Below, piece after piece: positions 58,278 to 64,000 of a DNA stretch of 64,000 nt; position 1 is the first letter of the stretch, and each line of letters begins with the position of its first letter. The notes below the pieces were generated by a model, which was not told the DNA's origin, made no database searches, and worked only from the letters and a program-made list of their open reading frames with translations. Both the position numbers and the translations under genes were made by a program. Origin of the DNA: Methylomonas sp. EFPC3 (GTDB lineage Bacteria > Pseudomonadota > Gammaproteobacteria > Methylococcales > Methylomonadaceae); contig NZ_CP116398.1 of NCBI RefSeq assembly GCF_029643245.1, forward strand, positions 558,001-622,000, in the 5' to 3' direction.

Positions 58278-59552
58278 TTGATGTTGGACAACGTTAAGAT
58301 TGGCATGATTGGTCTGGGCTATGTCGGATTGCCGTTGGCAGTGGAGTTTGGTCGGAAGTATCCGACGGTCGGTTTCGATATCAATCGGCATCGTATCAAG
58401 GAGTTGCGCGCCGGCCGGGATCATACTCTTGAAGTCAGCGGAGAAGAACTGGCGGCAGCCACTAGACTGACTTACAGCGCGGATTTGCAGGATATCGCCG
58501 ATTGTTCGGTTTACATTGTCACGGTTCCCACCCCGATCAACGAACATAAGCAACCCGATTTGACGCCTCTGCAGAAAGCCAGCGATTTGCTCGGCAAAGT
58601 CGTCAAACCAGGCGATATCGTCGTTTACGAGTCGACGGTCTACCCGGGGGCGACTGAAGAAGTCTGTGTGCCGATACTGGAACGGGTTTCCGGATTGAAA
58701 TTCAACCAGGATTTCTTCGTCGGCTATAGCCCCGAGCGGATTAATCCTGGCGACAAACTGCATCGGGTGACAAATATTTTGAAGGTGACTTCGGGCTCGA
58801 CCCCGGAAATTGCCGAAAAAGTCGACGCCCTCTATAAGAGTATTATCGCTGCTGGAACCCATAAAGCCAGCAGCATTAAAGTGGCCGAAGCCGCCAAGGT
58901 CATCGAAAACACCCAGCGCGACGTCAACATTGCTTTAATTAACGAACTGGCCTTAATCTTCAATAAATTGGGTATCGATACCGAGGAAGTCTTGCTGGCA
59001 GCCGGTACCAAATGGAATTTTTTGCCGTTCAGACCCGGCTTGGTTGGCGGTCATTGCATTGGCGTGGATCCTTATTATCTGACCCACAAGGCCCAAGCGA
59101 TCGGTTATAACCCGGAAGTCATCCTGTCCGGCCGGCGTATTAACGACGGTATGGGCGTATACGTGGTGTCGCAACTGGTCAAGTTGATGCTAAAAAAACG
59201 GATTCACGTTCAGGAAGCCAACGTACTGATCATGGGTTTGACGTTTAAGGAAAACTGCCCGGATATTCGCAATACCCGAGTAGTGGATATTGTGGCCGAA
59301 TTGCAGACCTACGGCGTCAATGTCGACATTTACGACCCTTGGGTCGACGCTGATGAAGCTCGGCACGAATACGGTATTTCTCCAGTCCAGCAGCCCGATA
59401 AGGGCAAATACGATGCAATCATCCTGGCGGTAGCCCACGATCAGTTCCGGCAAATGCCGATCTCCGCGATCAGAGCTCTTGGTACGCCGCAGGCGATAGT
59501 CTACGATCTGAAATATTTATTTCCGGCCGATCAAACCGACGCAAGGTTGTAA
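58278..59552 (+). CDS. tviB: UDP-sugar 6-dehydrogenase, TviB/WbpO type
   Basis: A 424-residue NAD-dependent nucleotide-sugar dehydrogenase. The N-terminal [17 protein letters not shown] binds [39 protein letters not shown] and the catalytic cysteine in [18 protein letters not shown] are present. The VipA/TviB branch oxidises UDP-GlcNAc or UDP-GalNAc to the uronic acid; the exact sugar is inferred from the branch. GGAGG precedes the ATG. It ends two bases before the epimerase gene, so the pair should supply uronic acid donors for a surface polysaccharide. Confidence 0.88.
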   Translation: MMLDNVKIGMIGLGYVGLPLAVEFGRKYPTVGFDINRHRIKELRAGRDHTLEVSGEELAAATRLTYSADLQDIADCSVYIVTVPTPINEHKQPDLTPLQKASDLLGKVVKPGDIVVYESTVYPGATEEVCVPILERVSGLKFNQDFFVGYSPERINPGDKLHRVTNILKVTSGSTPEIAEKVDALYKSIIAAGTHKASSIKVAEAAKVIENTQRDVNIALINELALIFNKLGIDTEEVLLAAGTKWNFLPFRPGLVGGHCIGVDPYYLTHKAQAIGYNPEVILSGRRINDGMGVYVVSQLVKLMLKKRIHVQEANVLIMGLTFKENCPDIRNTRVVDIVAELQTYGVNVDIYDPWVDADEARHEYGISPVQQPDKGKYDAIILAVAHDQFRQMPISAIRALGTPQAIVYDLKYLFPADQTDARL

Positions 59553-59554
59553 AC

Positions 59555-60565
59555 ATGAGAATTATGGTGACCGGCACAGCCGGTTTTATCGGTAACCATT
59601 TGGCTGTTAAGTTGTTGGAACGCGGTGACGAAGTTATCGGCATCGATAACCTCAACGACTATTATGACGTGAATCTCAAACTCAGCCGTTTGGATAGAAT
59701 CAAAAATCATTCCGGGTTTACCGATATAAGGTTGGATATTGCCGACCGGGCCGGAATGGACGCGGTTTTCAAGAAGTACCAACCGCAAAAAGTCGTCAAT
59801 TTAGCGGCTCAGGCGGGGGTACGCTATTCGTTGGAAAATCCCCATGCTTATATTGATAGCAATATTGTCGGCTTTATCAATATCCTGGAAGGTTGTCGAC
59901 ACCATAAGGTCGAACATCTGGTTTATGCCTCGAGTAGTTCGGTTTACGGTGCTAACGAGTCGATGCCGTTTTCAGTGCATGACAATGTCGACCATCCATT
60001 AAGTCTGTATGCCGCCTCAAAAAAGGCGAACGAATTGATGGCGCATACCTACAGCAATCTGTATCAGCTTCCAACTACCGGATTGCGCTTCTTCACCGTT
60101 TACGGGCCTTGGGGGCGGCCAGACATGGCGTTGTTCCTATTCACCAAAGCCATTTTGGCGGGTGAAAAAATCAAGGTATTTAACTACGGTAAACATCGGC
60201 GAGACTTCACCTACATAGACGATATCGTCGAAGGCGTCATGCGCACCTTGGATCATAACGCGCAGGCCAATCTCAACTGGGACGGATCGAATCCGGATCC
60301 TGGTACAAGTAAAGCGCCGTGGCGCGTTTACAATATCGGCAACCAAAATCCGGTGGAGCTGATGGCCTACATCGAGACGCTGGAGCGGTTTTTGGGCAAA
60401 ACGGCGGAGAAAGAGTTGTTGCCGTTGCAACCCGGCGATGTCCCCGACACTTACGCTGATGTCGAAGCCTTGGTGAGCGATGTCGGCTACAAACCCAATA
60501 CCAGCATAGAGCAGGGCATACAGCGCTTTGTTGAATGGTATTTGGACTACTATCGTTCCCGCTGA
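59555..60565 (+). CDS. NAD-dependent epimerase, UDP-glucuronate 4-epimerase type
   Basis: A 336-residue extended [19 protein letters not shown] binds NAD, SSSSVYG and [15 protein letters not shown] carry the catalytic Ser, Tyr and Lys, and [18 protein letters not shown] is typical of UDP-glucuronate/galacturonate 4-epimerases (LspL/CapD-like). It begins two bases after the dehydrogenase, and the two probably act in sequence. The 223 bases after it hold no gene that I can support. Confidence 0.88.
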   Translation: MRIMVTGTAGFIGNHLAVKLLERGDEVIGIDNLNDYYDVNLKLSRLDRIKNHSGFTDIRLDIADRAGMDAVFKKYQPQKVVNLAAQAGVRYSLENPHAYIDSNIVGFINILEGCRHHKVEHLVYASSSSVYGANESMPFSVHDNVDHPLSLYAASKKANELMAHTYSNLYQLPTTGLRFFTVYGPWGRPDMALFLFTKAILAGEKIKVFNYGKHRRDFTYIDDIVEGVMRTLDHNAQANLNWDGSNPDPGTSKAPWRVYNIGNQNPVELMAYIETLERFLGKTAEKELLPLQPGDVPDTYADVEALVSDVGYKPNTSIEQGIQRFVEWYLDYYRSR

Positions 60566-60788
60566 GGCTTTTCAAAGGTATAGCGGTAACTTGAGTTCCG
60601 GCATGCTTTATGGTCGGAACTACAAATCTGGCGGCTCGGATGAATCCTTTGTCGGCAAACACTTCCAGTTCGGCAAAATTTGTGGATGCCGGTCGGTACT
60701 TAATATTTTCGATTATTGGCACTCGGCAAGTGAGTGTCGAGCCTCTATAAAGTCGCCCATTTTCGCAGAGTACTACGCTTGAGCGAGA

Positions 60789-62861
60789 TCAATGAGCAGC
60801 GATTAACGAATCGTTTGCAATGTGTGCATCCAGCAGTAATTTCAACTCTGCAAATATCAGCGGGAATTGATCCGTAACATCGCGATAAGGATCGTTTTCT
60901 AAGTCATAAAGTTGGTAAACGGGGCCGTCGTAGGTTGGAATGTAAATCAGTTTCCACTTGTGATTTTGGATAGACCTGTTTTTGGCCTGGATGACGGTAG
61001 GATAAAGTTGCTCATTGATTACCAGCGTCCCGGTTTTTTTATTAGGGATATCCAATAACTCGACGATATTTGGATAAAAAATCTGCCGTGGATGTAATCC
61101 GGGAATTCGTCCCAGCCAGACTCCGGTTTCTTGGTATGCGAAAAGTTCTGGAGACGTCCGCGTTTCGAGATAGGGCACCAAACTGATACCGTCGATGTTG
61201 GCCGGCACCGGCAGGTCCAACAGTTCCAATAAGGTCGGCATCACGTCAATAGAGCGCGTGACCGGTGTAAAATCAATGCCGCTCGGAACGCCAGGGCCTT
61301 TGATTATCAAAGGAATCCGGCCGCTCGGGTCGTTGCCGACTAATGTATTTCCCTGTCCCCAGCACCCGGTTTCGAAGAAGTCGGCGCCATGGTCGCTGTA
61401 AATAATTATTATCGTGTTGTCGGCCAAACCCGAATGCTCGATGTAATCCACTATCCTGCCAACTTCGTCGTCGAATTGTTTTACGCAACTGTCGTATAAA
61501 TTATTGATTTGTTGGATATCGAAAAAGTCGGCGTTTTTTTCTTGTTTTTCAATAATTTCTTCGGCGGATGCCAGTCTGGTCATAATAAACCGCGATTCGC
61601 CTTTGTAATCCGCCGGTGTAAATAAATTGTAATAAGGATATTCCGAATTGAAGGGAACGTGGGTGGCCGACGTAAATAAGTTAATGAAAAAAGGTTGCGA
61701 TTTTTGGCCGCAACGCTTTAGATAGTTTCTACACTCGCGTCCCATTTGGCGGGTTAAAGGCGAGCCGGCCAAGTAATAGAACTCCGGTAGAAACCGTTTT
61801 CCGAGCGGATTTTTGGTAAATAAAGACAAAACGTTTCTAATCAAAGAAGAGCCTTGCCTTAGTAATAGCTTAATATTCCATTGGTCTTCGGCTACAGAGA
61901 GTTCCGAAAAATTAAAACTCAGTTTTGCAAAATCGGCACCACACCAATCGGATATGGCGGCTGTCAGGTAGCCGTGTTGATTGAGCAAATCAATTAATGA
62001 GGGTTGGGGCAATTTGCAATCCGATTCGGACGGATAGTTATCGCGTATGCGGTGATTCTGCGGCCAGAGGCCGGTGAGCAGCGAAGTCAGGCTGGGGGCG
62101 GTTCTGGCGAGAGGTGTAATACAAGTTTTTAGGCTGACGCCTTGAGAGCGTAATTTGTCTATGTTGGGTGTCAGATTGCGTGGATAACCGTTGCCGCTGA
62201 TACGATCGCAACGTAACGTGTCGGCCCCTATCATGACAACGTTCATTTTATTTTGTTTGGTCGACTGAATTACGGCCGGTTCTTTTTCGCTAGCTGCCCA
62301 GTGAATGTATGTATATAAAGCGGCTAAGCCCGCTATATAAATTAAAAATGACAGTTCGCCTTCAGCGGTTGAAAAATAAAACGCAGATATCCAACCTGAA
62401 ACAAAAAACGCCAACAGAAAATATTTGCAAAATTTAATTAAATTGGGAGATAAGAGCCTCCACAGAAAGAATAGTCGCGAAAATCGATATTGGAAAGACA
62501 GTTGAATGCTTCCCGGGTTATACAGTAGTTGGTGTAAAAAAAAATAAAGGGTAATGATTGTGCTGGAAAAGATGCAGCCCATCAGATTGCTAACAAAATT
62601 AAAGCCTATCAGAGTCGACGTTCTCGAAAGAGAATAAACGGCTACGGTACCTGGTAGTGATGTTAGAAAGAATATGATAAATAACCAAAAAATCAGTCTG
62701 GCAATGGCGTATAAAAGATAGTAGCCAAATCTTTTTTCTATTTCTCGCTGTATGCCTGGTCCGGTTCTGGAGTAATTACAGAGTGCGAGAATTATAACGG
62801 TAAGGGCAAAGCAGAAAGCAATAATGGAACTGCTATAGAGCGATATTAGTGTTTTTTCCAT
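60789..62861 (-). CDS. Membrane sulfatase-fold hydrolase/phosphotransferase
   Basis: A 690-residue protein. About five membrane helices fill the first 190 residues; the rest is an alkaline-phosphatase-superfamily domain of sulfatase type. MIGADTLRCDRISGNGYPR (near 215) gives metal-binding Asp, the nucleophile region is ARTAPSLTSLLTG, and YSDHGADFFETG (near 485) gives further metal ligands. The nucleophile position shows Thr rather than the Cys of sulfatases, as in phosphoethanolamine-type transferases, so transfer or hydrolysis of a phosphate ester on surface glycans is possible; this is inference. It starts two bases after the truncated ligase gene. Base composition is more AT-rich than in most of the window. 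Confidence 0.8.
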   Translation of the reverse strand: MEKTLISLYSSSIIAFCFALTVIILALCNYSRTGPGIQREIEKRFGYYLLYAIARLIFWLFIIFFLTSLPGTVAVYSLSRTSTLIGFNFVSNLMGCIFSSTIITLYFFLHQLLYNPGSIQLSFQYRFSRLFFLWRLLSPNLIKFCKYFLLAFFVSGWISAFYFSTAEGELSFLIYIAGLAALYTYIHWAASEKEPAVIQSTKQNKMNVVMIGADTLRCDRISGNGYPRNLTPNIDKLRSQGVSLKTCITPLARTAPSLTSLLTGLWPQNHRIRDNYPSESDCKLPQPSLIDLLNQHGYLTAAISDWCGADFAKLSFNFSELSVAEDQWNIKLLLRQGSSLIRNVLSLFTKNPLGKRFLPEFYYLAGSPLTRQMGRECRNYLKRCGQKSQPFFINLFTSATHVPFNSEYPYYNLFTPADYKGESRFIMTRLASAEEIIEKQEKNADFFDIQQINNLYDSCVKQFDDEVGRIVDYIEHSGLADNTIIIIYSDHGADFFETGCWGQGNTLVGNDPSGRIPLIIKGPGVPSGIDFTPVTRSIDVMPTLLELLDLPVPANIDGISLVPYLETRTSPELFAYQETGVWLGRIPGLHPRQIFYPNIVELLDIPNKKTGTLVINEQLYPTVIQAKNRSIQNHKWKLIYIPTYDGPVYQLYDLENDPYRDVTDQFPLIFAELKLLLDAHIANDSLIAAH

Positions 62862-62863
62862 CT

Positions 62864-63072
62864 CTAATCAATGGTTGAGTTTAAGGCTCGGTCTATGGCT
62901 GGTTTTTTGTTCGCTCTAAGCTGTTCGGCAGCGAATTTTTCTTTCTCGGAAAAGTCTCGAAGCGCAAATTGTTTTATTAATACCGATATAAATATTAAAT
63001 GATAGATCAAGTCCCAATACGACAGGCCAAGAAATGCAGTACCCACCATATAACAAATAATCGACGCTCTAA
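62864..63072 (-). pseudogene. C-terminal remnant of an O-antigen-ligase-like membrane protein, cut by an IS
   Basis: Only about 68 chromosomal residues remain: a hydrophobic run SIICYMVGTAFLGLSYWDLIYHL-like (split here as two helices) and a charged tail (SEKEKFAAEQLRANKK). The pattern resembles the end of O-antigen ligases, in particular the exosortase-associated O-glycosylation ligases; this is recalled, not searched. Upstream the frame runs into the insertion sequence, which supplies a spurious ATG at 63100. The stop lies two bases before the sulfatase gene, so they were one operon. Confidence 0.5.
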
Positions 63073-64000
63073 CAGGCTGGTGAAAAACTCCCAAAGCCAA
63101 GCAATCCGAGACCGATAACTGCTGGTAAGGGTTAAAATAGGCTATCTAAATTGGAGATGCCCCAATGCGCGGACACGATGCCATCCAACACAGCTGGTTC
63201 AGCTATGTCAGCCTGGAAGACCGTATTCCCAAACAACATCCGCTACGCCGCTTACGGCTATTGGTCGATGGCGTCTTGGCCTCAATGGATGCCGTGTTCG
63301 CCGAGCGTTACTCCCACACCGGTCGCCCGTCGATTGCCCCTGAAAAACTGCTGCGCGCCTTGCTGTTGCAAGTGCTCTATACCGTTCGCAGTGAGCGACA
63401 GTTGATGGAACAACTGGACTACAACCTGCTGTTTCGCTGGTTTGTCGGCTTGGGCATCGACGATACTGTCTGGGAACGCACGGTATTCAGCGCCAACCGC
63501 GAGCGCCTATTGTCCGAATCCCTCAGCCGCGAATTTTTCACCCGAGTGCTGGCCATAGCGGAATGGCAAAACCTGGTGTCCGACGAACACTTCAGTGTCG
63601 ACGGCAGCCTGATCGAAGCCTGGGCCTCGCACAAAAGCTTCGTAAAAAAAGACGGTAGCGGTCCGGATAAGCCCGCCGGCCGCAATCCCGAGGTCGACTT
63701 CAGCGGCGAAAAGCGCAGCAACGCCACCCACCAAAGCACGACAGACCCGGAAGCGCGGCTCTACAAGAAAGGCGAATACACCGAGGCCAAACTGCGCTAC
63801 ATCACCCATGCCCTGTCCGAGAACCGTAACGGCCTGATTGTCGATGTCGAAACCACCCAAGCTACCGGCACCGCCGAAATCGAAGCCGCCCAAAAAATGG
63901 TCAAACGCCGCGTGCCCAAAGGCGGCAGCGTCGGTGCCGACAAAGGCTACGACCAACCGGCGTTCGTCAACCAACTCAACGCGCAAGACATCAAAGCCCA
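63073..64000 (+). mobile_element. IS5-family insertion sequence (left part; right end beyond window)
   Basis: The left end begins CAGGCTGGTGAAAAACTC just after a CTAA tetranucleotide (63069-63072), the usual target-site type for this family. About 90 bases precede the transposase start. The right inverted repeat and second CTAA are not in the window. Confidence 0.8.
63165..64000 (+). CDS. IS5-family transposase (3' end beyond window)
   Basis: The frame is open from ATG 63165 to the last base (278 codons). It begins MRGHDAIQHSWFSYVSLEDR and continues with RPSIAPEKLLRALLLQVLY and DYNLLFRWFVGL, typical of IS5-type transposases with DDE catalysis. The first catalytic Asp is in DEHFSVDGSLIEAWAS; the second region near GADKGYD is also in the window, and the final Glu is beyond it. 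AT-rich leader with TTGGAGA precedes the ATG. No frameshift is seen, so the element may be active. Confidence 0.9.
   Translation, partial: MRGHDAIQHSWFSYVSLEDRIPKQHPLRRLRLLVDGVLASMDAVFAERYSHTGRPSIAPEKLLRALLLQVLYTVRSERQLMEQLDYNLLFRWFVGLGIDDTVWERTVFSANRERLLSESLSREFFTRVLAIAEWQNLVSDEHFSVDGSLIEAWASHKSFVKKDGSGPDKPAGRNPEVDFSGEKRSNATHQSTTDPEARLYKKGEYTEAKLRYITHALSENRNGLIVDVETTQATGTAEIEAAQKMVKRRVPKGGSVGADKGYDQPAFVNQLNAQDIKA

Noticed and set aside
60528-60782. 84-codon frame after the epimerase gene
   Set aside because: It overlaps the epimerase end, has no ribosome site and no recognisable sequence; the interval is probably just a convergent spacer.
62864-63100. 78-codon gene with ATG at 63100
   Set aside because: The first ten codons come from the insertion sequence; only the part up to 63072 is chromosomal, so it was recorded as a truncated remnant.

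Overview
The window reads as a contiguous piece of a gammaproteobacterial chromosome of moderate GC. Gene content and order (hflC-hisZ-purA, rimP-nusA-infB-rbfA-truB-rpsO-pnp, fusion-type argA, LPS genes hldD and waaA, a polar-type sigma-54 flagellar cluster, and PEP-CTERM/PrsT proteins) suggest a methanotroph of the Methylococcales, most like Methylomonas. That placement is an inference: no methane-oxidation gene lies in the window. It is almost entirely core genome, densely packed, and no gene-free stretch exceeds about 270 bases.

Layout. 1-6.4 kb: 3' end of hflC, hisZ and purA on the plus strand, then a mercaptopyruvate sulfurtransferase and a quinone oxidoreductase on the minus strand, divergent from argC. 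6.4-10.3 kb: a PEP-CTERM surface protein and a large TPR protein of the PrsT type. 10.5-20.1 kb: a flagellar operon, flrB-flrC then fliE-F-G-H-I-J-K, with a sigma-54-type promoter candidate just before fliE. 20.1-22.3 kb: rpsF-rpsR-DUF2232-rplI, read from a strong promoter, followed by hldD. 23.4-28.6 kb: ppsA, waaA, argG. 28.7-37 kb: small mixed units, including an unknown two-helix membrane protein, a small cytochrome c, cysG divergent from a TusA-like gene, HAD and Nudix hydrolases, cpdA, argA, a membrane protein with a Schlafen/AlbA_2-type domain, and a frameshifted MreB-like gene. 37-42 kb: ilvD, an SH3-domain protein, argF and argD. 42-45.3 kb: a putative ribbon-helix-helix protein, then dhaL and dhaK on opposite strands and a NagD-like phosphatase. 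45.5-54.4 kb: two identical tRNA-Phe genes and the nusA-infB-pnp superoperon. 54.5-58.2 kb: a uracil-DNA glycosylase, uvrC, pgsA and a TetR regulator. 58.3-63.1 kb: surface-polysaccharide genes (a UDP-sugar dehydrogenase, a UDP-glucuronate 4-epimerase-type enzyme, a membrane sulfatase-fold enzyme and the tail of an O-antigen-ligase-like gene). That tail is cut by an IS5-family element which runs off the right edge.

How the genes work together. Arginine synthesis is scattered: argC, argG, argA, argF and argD lie in separate places and only argD-argF are adjacent. The flagellar block makes the basal body, the export apparatus and its two-component regulator. The PEP-CTERM protein, the PrsT homolog and the exopolysaccharide genes at the right edge probably belong to one exosortase-linked envelope system whose exosortase lies elsewhere. 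The oddities most worth a second look are the frameshifted MreB-like gene with its membrane AlbA_2 neighbour, the split dihydroxyacetone kinase genes with no dhaM beside them, the unknown ribbon-helix-helix-like protein, and the IS-truncated ligase. I did not find an obviously new multi-gene system.
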